Below, piece after piece: positions 48,819 to 57,531 of a DNA stretch of 64,000 bases. The stretch's first letter is position 1, and the number at the start of each line of letters is the position of its first letter. The translations under genes and the position numbers were made by a program. The notes beneath the pieces are model-generated. The model was not told where the DNA came from. It worked only from the letters and a program-made list of their open reading frames with translations, and did not search any database. This stretch comes from an uncultured Bilophila sp. (GTDB lineage Bacteria; Desulfobacterota; Desulfovibrionia; Desulfovibrionales; Desulfovibrionaceae), in the NCBI GenBank assembly GCA_910585945.1, contig CAJUHZ010000006.1, positions 14,814-78,813 of the forward strand, in the 5' to 3' direction.

Positions 48819-48857
48819 GGCAGCGATAAAACTCCCCTGTTGCCGGAGGGGATACAG

Positions 48858-48893
48858 GGCGGAAGATATCAAGGTATCTTTCGCCCTTTTTTG
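48858..48893 (+). terminator. Terminator of flagellin
   Basis: GGGCGGAAGATA / TATCTTTCGCCC stem (one G-T) with a TCAAGG loop then TTTTTT, about 40 bases past the stop. Confidence 0.85.
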
Positions 48894-49159
48894 CATGAAA
48901 AAGGCCGCGTTGGAAGCGGAGGGACTTGTGGTTGTTTGGAACCAGAGAGAACGCTTGTCTGCACCATAGAGTCGACTACCCTGAAAATTCCGCAATCAGT
49001 ATGAGAAGAACGATAAGTGCATTATTTATTGTCTTCCTCTTTCATCATGAAGTACGCCGGGTCATATGTCGAGACAATCGGGAGTAAGTGGATATTTTAA
49101 AATATCTTGTTGTTTCAATATGTTAGGAGATGAAAAAATTGCTTAGGGGGGGATATGCC

Positions 49160-49188
49160 TTGCAGGCGTTAGATGAGATATGTATAAT
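49160..49188 (+). promoter_or_regulatory. Sigma-70 promoter of the AT-rich two-gene unit
   Basis: TTGCAG (49160-49165), 17 bases, then perfect TATAAT (49183-49188). It is 53 bases before the ATG at 49242. The rest of the 348-base gap 48894-49241 holds no gene that I can support. Confidence 0.75.
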
Positions 49189-49241
49189 ACCCTCCTCAAA
49201 GGAATTTGCATAAAGTGGAGGGAATTTTTAAGGAGGGAATC

Positions 49242-49691
49242 ATGAGTGCTGTAGCTTGCAATTTATTTTATAACAGCGGTGCGTTGCCTCAAAAAGATGA
49301 ATATTTTTCCGAAATCTTCTGGCGGGCTAAGTCTGTTTTCAAGATTCATGAAAGTAAAACGGAGTGCCAAGCCTTTACGCCTGATGAGATTGATGCGCTT
49401 GAACTTGTGGTTATGTTGACACGCTATGCAGTTCTGAAGCAAATTGTTATCTCGGACGCTCTTTTTTCATCTTTGCAAGAAACATTAAAGAAAATAGAAA
49501 GTGTTCTTTCCCATATGGAGGATGGGGATGAATCTGGTAAAAAGGCAATAAATAAGGTGACAAAAGTTTATAAGGAGTTATCTGAAATTCTCTGTGTGGT
49601 TTCCATTCAAAAGGATATAGCGTTGCACGAACTCCTTGCAAGAGAGGATGCCGATGCCATGTGCACTTGTGACAACAAAAACTTACAGTGA
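49242..49691 (+). CDS. Unknown AT-rich gene, first of a pair
   Basis: 149 residues, soluble and mostly helical. The ATG at 49242 follows AGGAGGG by 6 bases, a strong site. Notable stretches are YFSEIFWRAKSVFKIHESKTECQAFTPDEIDALELV and LKKIESVLSHMEDGDESGKKAINKVTKVYKELSEILCVV. No family is recognised. Base composition is far more AT-rich than the surrounding genome. The next frame overlaps its end by about 38 bases. Confidence 0.7.
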   Translation: MSAVACNLFYNSGALPQKDEYFSEIFWRAKSVFKIHESKTECQAFTPDEIDALELVVMLTRYAVLKQIVISDALFSSLQETLKKIESVLSHMEDGDESGKKAINKVTKVYKELSEILCVVSIQKDIALHELLAREDADAMCTCDNKNLQ

Positions 49692-50007
49692 TGTAAAGGA
49701 ACATTTTATCAAGAAGTACAGCTATAATAGTAATCTTGAAACTATTATCAAAAAACTTGAAAGAAGAGCGAAGGAATACTCTTATTCCTTGAATAAGAGA
49801 TCCTTGGATCTGGCTATCCTTTTTGAGGATACAAACTTTGTCCCGAAAGATCTAGCTGTTGTAGGTTGTCTCTGTCTTGTCAATTGTATTCAGTCTCAAA
49901 TAGCGCCGTGTATCGTATTTTTTGCATCGGAACGTGCAGTTATACCACTTGAGAAAAGTTGTTGGGCCGTGTATGTTAAGTCTGTCAAGGATGAACTTTT
50001 ATGGTAA
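49654..50007 (+). CDS. Unknown AT-rich gene, second of a pair
   Basis: 117 residues. The ATG at 49654 was chosen because GAGAGG lies 6 bases upstream, inside the end of the preceding gene. The N-terminal half is charged and helical (LETIIKKLERRAKEYSYSLNKRSLDLAILFEDTNF); the C-terminal half is hydrophobic and Cys-rich (LAVVGCLCLVNCIQSQIAPCIVFFASERAVI). No family is recognised. The overlap with the first gene implies coupled translation and a shared role. Confidence 0.65.
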   Translation: MPCALVTTKTYSDVKEHFIKKYSYNSNLETIIKKLERRAKEYSYSLNKRSLDLAILFEDTNFVPKDLAVVGCLCLVNCIQSQIAPCIVFFASERAVIPLEKSCWAVYVKSVKDELLW

Positions 50008-50171
50008 GCTGGAAGAATTTTAACATTCGAGTATTTGTTAGGTCTTTCGTTTGGCTTGCTATTCGCGCTTAGGGCAGTCTTAATAATTCCTTTAACGGCA
50101 CGATAATCACAGACGCGCGCCCTCCCTGCCTGTTACGCTGCTTCATCGACAATATAATGGAGGTTGTCCAT

Positions 50172-50861
50172 ATGAGTGACGCCGACTGGAGCGAGCGGAC
50201 CATCCGTGATATCGTGACAAGCAATCCCGTGGCCATGCAGCTTTTTCGGGAACACGGCATTGATTTCTGTTGCAATGGCGATCGCGAGCTTGCCGAAGCT
50301 GTCGACCAGCTTGAAATCAGCCAGAAAGAACTTTACCTGGCTCTCGACGCGATCAGGGAGAAAGGACACCCCGCAGGTCTGCCCGATTATGCGGGCATGA
50401 CGGCGGGGGAACTGCTTGATTCCATCCTCTCCCGGCATCATGCCTGGCTGTGGGACAACCTGGCGCGCATCCGCAGTCTGCTTGTGGAGAGTTTGCGCGC
50501 TGACGGGCAGCGCCACCCGGAACTGTATGACATGTACAAGATCTTCGCGGACCTGAGCGGGGAACTGGAACCCCACCTTGTGCGGGAAGAGACCGAATTC
50601 GCCCCGCTTGTCGTCGAAAACCGCGATCCCAAACGTCGCCTCATGCTCATGCATGCGCTGGCGGAAAATCACGCAAAGACCATGGATCTGACGCGCAAGC
50701 TCCGCCGCGCCGCCAACGGCTATGCCCTGCCTCCCGAGGCGGACGAAACGCGGCGCGATCTCTATCAGCTCCTCACGCAGCTTGACGAGCGGCTGCACGA
50801 CTATGTTCACCTGGAAAACAACCTGCTTTTCCCGAAACTTGACGAGGAGCGGAACTCGTAA
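50172..50861 (+). CDS. ric: Iron-sulfur cluster repair di-iron protein Ric
   Basis: 229 residues. The N-terminal ScdA motif VTSNPVAMQLFREHGIDFCCNGDRELAEA is followed by the hemerythrin-like domain with the His/Glu iron ligands in ILSRHHAWLWDNL, ELEPHLVREETEFAPLV, ALAENHAKTMDL and HDYVHLENNLLFPKL. Ric (YtfE/ScdA) repairs Fe-S clusters damaged by nitric oxide or oxygen. TGGAGG lies 8 bases before the ATG at 50172. A role beside nrfHA in nitrosative stress is reasonable. Confidence 0.93.
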   Translation: MSDADWSERTIRDIVTSNPVAMQLFREHGIDFCCNGDRELAEAVDQLEISQKELYLALDAIREKGHPAGLPDYAGMTAGELLDSILSRHHAWLWDNLARIRSLLVESLRADGQRHPELYDMYKIFADLSGELEPHLVREETEFAPLVVENRDPKRRLMLMHALAENHAKTMDLTRKLRRAANGYALPPEADETRRDLYQLLTQLDERLHDYVHLENNLLFPKLDEERNS

Positions 50862-50965
50862 ACCCGCCTGCCGCAAGGCCGCCGTGTCGCGTCCTGCGTG
50901 TTCATGCGTTCCGTCCTCCGGCTTGTGTCTGAGGGGGTTCGGGGGAAATCATTTCCCCCGACGGG
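50862..50965. repeat. Palindromic repeats after ric (families C and D-like)
   Basis: CGCCTGCCGCAAGGCCGCC opens right after the stop, matching family C, and GGGGGAAATCATTTCCCCC at about 50940-50960 is a diverged family D hairpin. Confidence 0.5.
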
Positions 50966-50986
50966 ACGCGGGGCGGCTCTCCGTCA

Positions 50987-51127
50987 GGCGTGTTCCCACT
51001 ACGGCTCTTGTCCTGCCTGCGTCAAAAAGGCTTTTTATTCCGGGCAAGTGTCATACGAGGACATTCCCTTCACAAAACGCCTTTTTTCCCTGGCGGAGAA
51101 CACCATTTCTCGTAGTGTGAACACGCC
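50987..51127. mobile_element. MITE-like element (family B), copy 2
   Basis: 141 bases with ends GGCGTGTTCCCACT and AGTGTGAACACGCC (one mismatch). The interior matches the copy at 16227 closely, including CTGCGTCAAAAAGGCTTTTT, CATTCCCTTCA and TTTCCCTGGCGGAGA. No coding capacity. Confidence 0.75.
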
Positions 51128-51149
51128 CCGGGTCAGGCGTCAACACAGC

Positions 51150-51779
51150 CTATTCGGAACAGGGATTTTGCCAGGCGACGCCCGGCTCCACGCGCGGCAC
51201 GATCGCCCGGCGGTCGAAATGCAGGAGTTGTTCTCGCGTGACGTTGTAGCCGTTGGCTTCCGGCGTGAGCGCCTGGCTGTACTGGCGGCGGAGTTTTTCC
51301 GCCTCGGGCGCTTTGGCCAGCAGAAGCACCAGGACATGCCCGTGCGGGTCCTTTTCCTTCAGGCTGTCGCTCCCGAAGGAGGAGAGCACGCCGCGGTAGC
51401 AGGCAAGGTAGTCTTTCTCCGCCGCGCCGGTGGACTCAAGCAACATGCAGTTCAGCACCCGGTAGGGGGTGAAGCCGGGGAACATGCGGGCGAGTTTTTC
51501 CGCATCCTTTTTGGCCGAAAAATAGTCACCGACGGAACGGTAGGCGTTGACGCGCATCCGCAGCAGTTCGGCGTCGTCGGGGCGGCGGGCCAGCTCACGC
51601 GAAAGCGTCCTTATGGCGTCGCACATGGCTTCGTTGTTTCCGGCCGATTCGTAGAGCAGGCTGTTCAGGCCGTCGTAGTCCGGCCCGGCGGCATATGCCT
51701 GCGTTGTCAGGCCGAGGCAGAGGAGCAGGAGGCTTGTCCGCGCCAGCCGGCGCGCGGCGTTTCGCATCACTTTTCGCAT
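51150..51779 (-). CDS. Exported helical-repeat (TPR-like) protein
   Basis: 209 residues. A signal peptide (MRKVMRNAARRLARTSLLLLCLGL, cleavage after AYA) directs it to the periplasm. The mature part has TPR-like helical pairs: AIRTLSRELARRPDDAELLRMRVNAYRSVGDYFSAKKDAEKLARMFP. The ATG at 51779 follows AAGGAG by 7-8 bases. It overlaps the waaA stop by 13 bases, so it is the last gene of the cluster. The function is unknown. Confidence 0.75.
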   Translation of the reverse strand: MRKVMRNAARRLARTSLLLLCLGLTTQAYAAGPDYDGLNSLLYESAGNNEAMCDAIRTLSRELARRPDDAELLRMRVNAYRSVGDYFSAKKDAEKLARMFPGFTPYRVLNCMLLESTGAAEKDYLACYRGVLSSFGSDSLKEKDPHGHVLVLLLAKAPEAEKLRRQYSQALTPEANGYNVTREQLLHFDRRAIVPRVEPGVAWQNPCSE

Positions 51780-53311
51780 GGGGCGTCTCCTTCGGAAGGG
51801 TCTCGGATTGCTTCATGCAACAGGGCCGCGCAGCGGGCGGTACCGCCAAGGCGCGGCGTCAGCCAGTCAAGGAAGCGGCGTTGCGTCTCCTCCGGCGGAA
51901 GCGGATGCAGTGCCTGTTCGATCAGGGTTTCGGCCACTTCTTCCGGCGTGCGGCGCACAAGCAGCAGGCCGCGTTCCGCAAGAGCGTCGCCCGCCGCGCC
52001 GTCCGGCGCGGGCGAGAGCGCCCAGGCGAAATTGTCCAGATACGGCCCGCAGCAGGGGATTCTCCCCGCGGCCAGGGCTTCGAGAAAGTTCTGGCCTCCG
52101 AGCGGCGCAAGGCTCCCGCCCACAAAGACCGCGTCCGCCGCGGCGTAGAGCAGGGCCAGTTCGCCAAAGGCGTCCCAGAGAATAACGTCGCCGGGCGCTC
52201 CGCGTTTGGCCTCCCCTTCCCTGGAAGGGGTTCCGAGGCGCGAACGCTGCACATATCCGCCTTCCAGTCCGGCCAGTCGTTCCTTCCACGCGGCCACGCG
52301 GTGCATGTGCCGTGGGGCGATCGCCAGCGTGGGAGCTTCGCCCCCGGAATTCTCCCCGGATTTCCCGCCGGATTTTTTCCCGGAGGGGCGGCGCAGCCGG
52401 CGGATAATGGTCATGACCGCCTCTTCCTCCTCTTCCCGCACGGAGGCCAGCAGGATGAGCGGACGCGATCCGCGCTCCGGCAGGGGCAGAGCCGGGGCGG
52501 ACGCCTTGTTCGCCAGATCTGCCAGATCTGGCGAACCCGCCGGGCCCGTTTGTCCCGTCGCCTGATCAACGGCCGCGCCGCGCGCGGACTCCGCGGGCAG
52601 GCAGCGGTCAAACTTGATGTTGGGCACGGTGACGACGCGATCCGGGCCGAACAGCGCGGCAAGGCGCGCCGCGTCGTCGTTGCTGACGGCCGTTGCCGCG
52701 CGCGGCGCCACGCCGCGCCAGAAACCGGGGCAGAGCCGTTCCAGCCGGAGGTAGTTGCGCAGGCTTTTTTCCGTCATCCGGCCGTTCAGCACAAAAACCG
52801 GGATGCCGCGATCCGCCGCGCCAAGGAGCAGGCCGGGCCAGAGTTCCGTTTCCAGCAGGGCAATGGCGCGGGGACGGGCCTGATCCAGGGCGCGGGCCAT
52901 GATCCCCGGCTGATCCAGCGGGAAGAATGTGACCCGCACGCTGAGTTCGGGGTGATCCTGCCGCAGCTTTTCGGCCATGCCGTGCAGCACTTCCAGTCCC
53001 TGCCGGGTCCAGGTGGTGACGAGCGCGGAAAGGGGCGCGCCGTCGGCCAGTCGCTTCAGAAGTTCCCAGGCCAGGTACGCTTCCCCGCCCGAGGCGGCCT
53101 GAATCCAGACGTCGATGCGGCTTTCGGGGCGTCCGTTCCCCGTCGCCTTCACGCCGCTCCAGTTTTCCGGAACGAGCCGCCAGGCAAAGCCTTCGCTCAG
53201 GCGCTTGTGCCGGCGCAGCACGGGCCGGGCGAGCCGCCAGGCAAGGCCGTACAGGCAGCGCGCCGCGCCTCGCCGCAGGCGCGAAGCCGGAGCGTTACCC
53301 GCGGGAGTCAA
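51767..53311 (-). CDS. waaA: 3-deoxy-D-manno-octulosonic acid (Kdo) transferase
   Basis: About 514 residues from a TTG at 53311 that has GGAG 8 bases upstream; ATGs at 53347 and 53383 would extend into ddl and lack sites. Family marks are LYGLAWRLARPVLRRHKR, QAASGGEAYLAWELL, TFFPLDQPGIMARALDQARPRAIALLETELWPGLL, RMTEKSLRNY and VFVGGSLAPLGGQNFLEALAAG. It adds Kdo to lipid IVA. Two low-complexity inserts are visible (about 52335-52400, Lys/Gly/Ser-rich, and about 52480-52580). It overlaps ddl by 17 bases. Confidence 0.88.
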   Translation of the reverse strand: MTPAGNAPASRLRRGAARCLYGLAWRLARPVLRRHKRLSEGFAWRLVPENWSGVKATGNGRPESRIDVWIQAASGGEAYLAWELLKRLADGAPLSALVTTWTRQGLEVLHGMAEKLRQDHPELSVRVTFFPLDQPGIMARALDQARPRAIALLETELWPGLLLGAADRGIPVFVLNGRMTEKSLRNYLRLERLCPGFWRGVAPRAATAVSNDDAARLAALFGPDRVVTVPNIKFDRCLPAESARGAAVDQATGQTGPAGSPDLADLANKASAPALPLPERGSRPLILLASVREEEEEAVMTIIRRLRRPSGKKSGGKSGENSGGEAPTLAIAPRHMHRVAAWKERLAGLEGGYVQRSRLGTPSREGEAKRGAPGDVILWDAFGELALLYAAADAVFVGGSLAPLGGQNFLEALAAGRIPCCGPYLDNFAWALSPAPDGAAGDALAERGLLLVRRTPEEVAETLIEQALHPLPPEETQRRFLDWLTPRLGGTARCAALLHEAIRDPSEGDAPCEK

Positions 53312-54230
53312 GGGCAAGCTCCAGCAGGCGTTCCACCAGATCGGCATAGGACATGCCGATGGCGGCCGCTTCCTTCGGCACAAGGCTTGCGGCCGTCATG
53401 CCGGGGATGGTGTTGACTTCCAGCAGGTACAGATTTTCCGTATCTTCTCCGTTTTCCCCTTTTTCCAGAATGAAGTCGGCCCGGCTGCACCCGCGCAGGC
53501 CGAGCGCCTTGTGCGCCCGTTCCGCGTAGTCCCTGATGCGGGCCAGAACGGGTTCCGGCAGGGGGGCGGGGCAGATCTCCCGCGCGCCGTCAGCGGCGTA
53601 CTTGTTGTAATAGTCGAAAAACGCCCCTTCCCGGTTCACAATGAGAATGGGATCGAGCGCCTTGCCGTCGAGCACGCCGCAGGTCACGTCCCGCCCCCGG
53701 ATGCCCTGTTCCACCAGGGCTTCCTCGCCGGCGGCGAAGAGGGCGTTGAGGGCGGCTTCGAGTTCCGTCCGGGTGTGCACGCGGCTGAGCAGCAGGCTGG
53801 ATCCTCCCGTGTTGGCCTTGACGAACAGCGGGTACGACAGGCCGAGGTCTTCCGGATTCCAGTCCGGCCCCGGATGGCGGGGCAGGAAAACGCCTCCGGG
53901 CAGGGGAATGCCCGCTTCCCTGAACAGGAGTTTGGCCGCCGCCTTGTGCAGGGCCAGGAAGGAACCGGCCGGGTCCGCGCCCTGATAGGGACAGCCCGCC
54001 TTGTCGAGCAGGGCCTGGAACAATCCGTCCTCGCCCGGAGAACCGTGCATGTTGATGAACGCCACGTCATGGGCGCGTGCGGCGCTCAACACCTGCTCAA
54101 AATCACGGCTCGGGTCAAGCATGGTGACGCTGTGCCCCTTGCCCTGCAGGGCTTCGGCGATCATGGCCGCGCCGCGCAGGGAGACTTCACGCTCGCTTGA
54201 CCAGCCGCCCGCCAGCAAGAGTACTTTCAT
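53295..54230 (-). CDS. ddl: D-alanine--D-alanine ligase
   Basis: 311 residues. It makes the D-Ala-D-Ala dipeptide for peptidoglycan. MKVLLLAGGWSSEREVSLRGA, INMHGSPGEDGLFQALLDKAGCPYQGA, ATP-grasp KANTGGSS, the YYNKYAADG loop and LLEVNTIPGMTAASLVPKEA (metal ligands) are all there. Its start overlaps the HD gene by 44 bases. Confidence 0.96.
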   Translation of the reverse strand: MKVLLLAGGWSSEREVSLRGAAMIAEALQGKGHSVTMLDPSRDFEQVLSAARAHDVAFINMHGSPGEDGLFQALLDKAGCPYQGADPAGSFLALHKAAAKLLFREAGIPLPGGVFLPRHPGPDWNPEDLGLSYPLFVKANTGGSSLLLSRVHTRTELEAALNALFAAGEEALVEQGIRGRDVTCGVLDGKALDPILIVNREGAFFDYYNKYAADGAREICPAPLPEPVLARIRDYAERAHKALGLRGCSRADFILEKGENGEDTENLYLLEVNTIPGMTAASLVPKEAAAIGMSYADLVERLLELALDSRG

Positions 54231-55023
54231 GCAGGGGAAACTCCAGTTGCGCCGAAAGGACGCGTTCGATGGTTAGGACATGTTCGCGCCCGCGCGCGAT
54301 GGCGGCGCGGCTGTGTTCCGTTTTGCCGTAGCGGATCATGAGATCCGCGTAGCGTTCCTCCACGCCCGCGAGCGCGTCGTGCTTGGCGCGCTTGTCCGCG
54401 TACAGGACAAAAAACAGCGGGGCGAGCGGCCCGAAGGCCATGTTTTCCGGCAGAGGCCAGGGCCATTCCACATGGTGGTAGACCGCTTGCGCCAGCCGGC
54501 GGTGGCCGGTGGCGGCAACGACCCATGACGCGCCGATCTGGGCATGACTGCCTCCGTAGCGCACACAGTAGGTCTTGGCGATATCGTGCAGCAGGCCGGC
54601 GGCGCGCGCCAGGGCGACAGTCTCCGGCGGCGGCGCGCCCACTTCGGCGGCGCGGCGGGCCAGGGCTTCGGCCATGTCCGCCACCACGCGGCTGTGCCGG
54701 CCGATGTGCGGCAGCATGGCGTATTGAGTCCACAATCCAAGGCAGGCGGCTTCGTCCGGCACGGGCGGCTCCGCGTCCGCGCTCCAGACCTCGCCCGTTT
54801 CGTCCCGGTTCATCCCGTCCGCTTCCGTCCCGTTCGGGGCTTTCCCGTCGGGAGCCGTTCCGTTCGGGTTCAGGCCGGGGAGAGGCCAGGGCAGGGACGG
54901 GTTCACATAGGGCTTGCCGCTCTTCAGCGGCGGCGTGACAAAATGTGTCGCGGCCCGGCCCTCCGCCGAACATGGTTCCACAGATTCGCCGGACACGCCG
55001 ACGGCAACGCGACAAGTGCTCAT
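54187..55023 (-). CDS. HD domain phosphohydrolase
   Basis: 278 residues. The HD motif lies in AAGLLHDIAKTYCVRYGGSHAQIGASWV, with an upstream metal His in HIGRHSRVVADMAEALARR and further ligands in YHHVEWPWPLP. HDIG proteins hydrolyse nucleotides or phosphate esters. The first 85 residues are Pro/Asn/Gly-rich and not part of the domain. AAGGA lies 10 bases before the ATG. Confidence 0.82.
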   Translation of the reverse strand: MSTCRVAVGVSGESVEPCSAEGRAATHFVTPPLKSGKPYVNPSLPWPLPGLNPNGTAPDGKAPNGTEADGMNRDETGEVWSADAEPPVPDEAACLGLWTQYAMLPHIGRHSRVVADMAEALARRAAEVGAPPPETVALARAAGLLHDIAKTYCVRYGGSHAQIGASWVVAATGHRRLAQAVYHHVEWPWPLPENMAFGPLAPLFFVLYADKRAKHDALAGVEERYADLMIRYGKTEHSRAAIARGREHVLTIERVLSAQLEFPLHESTLAGGRLVKRA

Positions 55024-55070
55024 GGTGGCGATCCTTCTTCTTCAAGAGGTAGCCGGAGGGATGCCGGGTG

Positions 55071-57122
55071 TCAATATCCGCGACGCGGGCGTCTGCCGCG
55101 CGGGGCTGTTGCGTCCGCGTTTCGGGGGGCTTTTGCGGGGCGGCGTCCGGGATCCTGTTCGTGGCCGCGCCGTTTGCCCGCGCGTTCCTGCCGTTCCGTT
55201 TCCCTGCCCAGCAGGATCGCGTGCTGGCGCAGGCGTTCGGCGTCGGTTCGCGCCACATGCAGGGGGGAGCCGTCGGGGGCGCAGCAGGCGTGGAACATGG
55301 CCGTGGCCACTGTGCCGGGCGTGGGGATGAAGCATTGAACCTGCCGGGGCGCCCAGCCCCGTTCGGCCAGCCAGGCGGCGAGTTCGCGCATGTGCGCGTC
55401 CGTGCAGCCGGGAAAGGCGCTCATGAGATACGGGACGACGTACTGCTCCTTGCCCGCCGCCTGCGACTGACGGCGGAAGGAGGCCAGGAACGCCTCGAAG
55501 GCGGCCATGCCCGGCTTGCGCATCAGATCCAGCACGGGGGCGGAGCAGTGTTCCGGAGCCACCTTCAACTGTCCTCCGGTGAATTCTCCGGTATAGGCGG
55601 CCAACGCTTCGGGATCGCGCAGGGCGAGATCAAAGCGGACCCCGCTTGCCACCCGCACATGGCGGATGCCGGGCGTTTTTGCCGCCTTGCGCAGAAGCTC
55701 CACGCAGGCTTTTTGATCCGCGCGAAAAAAACGGCAGATGGAGGGGTGCAGACAACTTGCCCGCGTGCAGACCGGCGTTGCCCGGCGCGCGCCGGCTTCG
55801 CTCCGACTGCCTCCGGACGCCCCGCCGGCGTTTCGTCCCTCTCCGGGATAACGGGCCTGATCGGGGGCGGGGCTGGCAACGGAACAGGGAGCGGTGCGGG
55901 AGGCGGAGGCGAGCGCGCATTCCGCGCTCCACATGTTTGCGCTGGGACCGCCCACGTCGGAAATGGAGCTTCCCCCGGGCAGGCCGCTGATCCGGCGCGC
56001 CTCGGCCAGAATGGATTCTTCGGAGCGCGAGGCCACGCGGCGCCCCTGGTGCAGGGCCAGGGAGCAGAAGGAACAGCCGCCCCCGCAGCCGCGGTGCGTG
56101 GTGATGCTGGTCGCGATCATCTCGAAGGCGGGGATGCGTTCCCGATAGGAAGGATGCGGCCGCCGGGCAAAGGGCAGGGCGTAGAGGGCGTCCATTTCGT
56201 CGCGGCTCAGGGCGTGCGCCGGCGGCATGACCACAAGCGTTTTGCCGTCGCAATCCTGAAGAAGGGCGCGGCGACCCTGGTGGGTCTCGCGCTCCAGCGT
56301 CAGCGTGGCCTGCATGAGCAGACGCGGGTCCGCCAGAATGGCTTCGTGCGAGGGAAGGCGTACCGGGCGGAGGGCTTCCTCATCTTCGTCGACTGCTTCT
56401 CCTGTTTCTCCCGTTTCTGCGGGGGCGAGCAGACGCGCCGTGCCCCGCACGCCGGCAAGCAGATCAACGGGGCGGGGCACGGCCGGCCCGAGCGGCGCTC
56501 CCGTCAGTTCCGCCCAGGCGTCCAGTCGGCGCACGGCCTCAAGCAGGGCGCGCTCGCCCATGCCGAAAAGCAGGAGATCGAGCCGGGCGTCGAAGAGCAG
56601 GGAGCGGCGGAGGCTGTCTGTCCAGAAATCGTAGTGCGAGACGCGGCGCAGCGAGGCTTCGATGCCGCCGCCGAGCACCGGCAGGCCGGGGAACGCGCGC
56701 CGGGCCAGGTTGGCGTACACGGTGACGGCCCGGTTCGGGCGCGCGCCGGCGCGGCCGCCGGGGGTGTAGGCGTCGTCATGCCGTTTTTTGCGAAAGGCCG
56801 TGTAGTGGGCGAGCATGGAGTCAATGGCCCCGGCGCTCACCCCCACGCACAGGCGCGGCCGGCCCATGCGGACTATGGAGCGGCTCCCCTCCAGGGCTTC
56901 CTCGCCCGCCCAGGCGGGTTGGGCGACAATGCCCGTGCGGTAGCCGTGCGCCACCAGCCAGCGGCCAAGCAGCGCCGCGCCGAAGGAAGGATGATCCACA
57001 TAGGCGTCGCCGTTGATCAGCAGAACATCAAGTTCTTCCCAGCCAAGGCGGTCCATGTCGGCGCGACTGGCGGGCAGAAAGTCCGGTTGCGGCAGGGGGG
57101 TACGGGTGGGGAGCGTCAACAT
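55071..57122 (-). CDS. ygiQ: YgiQ family radical SAM protein
   Basis: 683 residues from the ATG at 57122, where the family N-terminus begins (FLPASRADMDRLGWEELDVLLINGDAYVDHPSFGAALLGRW, given as known marks). The radical SAM cluster is CGGGCSFCSLALHQGR (CxxxCxxC). VAPEHCSAPVLDLMRKPG and QCFIPTPGTVATAMFHACCAPDG are YgiQ-specific. An insertion of about 45 Ala/Gly/Ser-rich residues (about 55765-55905) precedes CLHPSICRFFR. The reaction is not established. It is the first gene of the leftward cluster, 47 bases before the HD gene. Confidence 0.88.
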   Translation of the reverse strand: MLTLPTRTPLPQPDFLPASRADMDRLGWEELDVLLINGDAYVDHPSFGAALLGRWLVAHGYRTGIVAQPAWAGEEALEGSRSIVRMGRPRLCVGVSAGAIDSMLAHYTAFRKKRHDDAYTPGGRAGARPNRAVTVYANLARRAFPGLPVLGGGIEASLRRVSHYDFWTDSLRRSLLFDARLDLLLFGMGERALLEAVRRLDAWAELTGAPLGPAVPRPVDLLAGVRGTARLLAPAETGETGEAVDEDEEALRPVRLPSHEAILADPRLLMQATLTLERETHQGRRALLQDCDGKTLVVMPPAHALSRDEMDALYALPFARRPHPSYRERIPAFEMIATSITTHRGCGGGCSFCSLALHQGRRVASRSEESILAEARRISGLPGGSSISDVGGPSANMWSAECALASASRTAPCSVASPAPDQARYPGEGRNAGGASGGSRSEAGARRATPVCTRASCLHPSICRFFRADQKACVELLRKAAKTPGIRHVRVASGVRFDLALRDPEALAAYTGEFTGGQLKVAPEHCSAPVLDLMRKPGMAAFEAFLASFRRQSQAAGKEQYVVPYLMSAFPGCTDAHMRELAAWLAERGWAPRQVQCFIPTPGTVATAMFHACCAPDGSPLHVARTDAERLRQHAILLGRETERQERAGKRRGHEQDPGRRPAKAPRNADATAPRGRRPRRGY

Positions 57123-57425
57123 GGCCGTATGGTAGGACAGCGGGGCGGCGTTGGGAAGGGCCGCGGGGCGTTTTTCGCCCACCGATCCGCTCAATCCGCC
57201 TGTGAGGCGCGGGAGCGCCGGGAGAGGACGCCTCTTCACAAGGGCGTGACAGGACAAGGGAAAAAGGGCAAGAATGAGGCGGCCAAAAATCACGCTCTGG
57301 AGCGAACGAGTCCCCTCATTCAGCCGTGGGTATGGATCATGAAACGACTTGTAAAGGGAAACGCTTCCGCCGCTCGGGAGCGGGGCGCGGCCCGCTCCCA
57401 CCGGGGGGCATCATGCTCCGGCCAT

Positions 57426-57484
57426 TGGGGATGCAGGGGAATCATTCCCCTGCCGAAGGGGTTGGGGGCGAAAAGTTCCCAATG
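57426..57484. repeat. Dispersed double-hairpin repeat (family D), copy 3
   Basis: GGGGATGCAGGGGAATCATT then CCCCTGCCG, followed by TTGGGGGCGAAAAGTTCCCAA. It ends 48 bases before the next gene. The rest of the 409-base gap 57123-57531 has a degenerate palindrome near 57290-57350 that may be a decayed family A unit; no gene is seen. Confidence 0.7.
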
Positions 57485-57531
57485 GTTCTGAACACGCCTG
57501 CTGCTCCATTTTTGAAAGGTGAGGAAACAGC

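Noticed and set aside
55068..57491. Rightward open frame of about 807 codons opposite ygiQ
   Set aside because: Shadow of the radical SAM gene; no recognisable domain.
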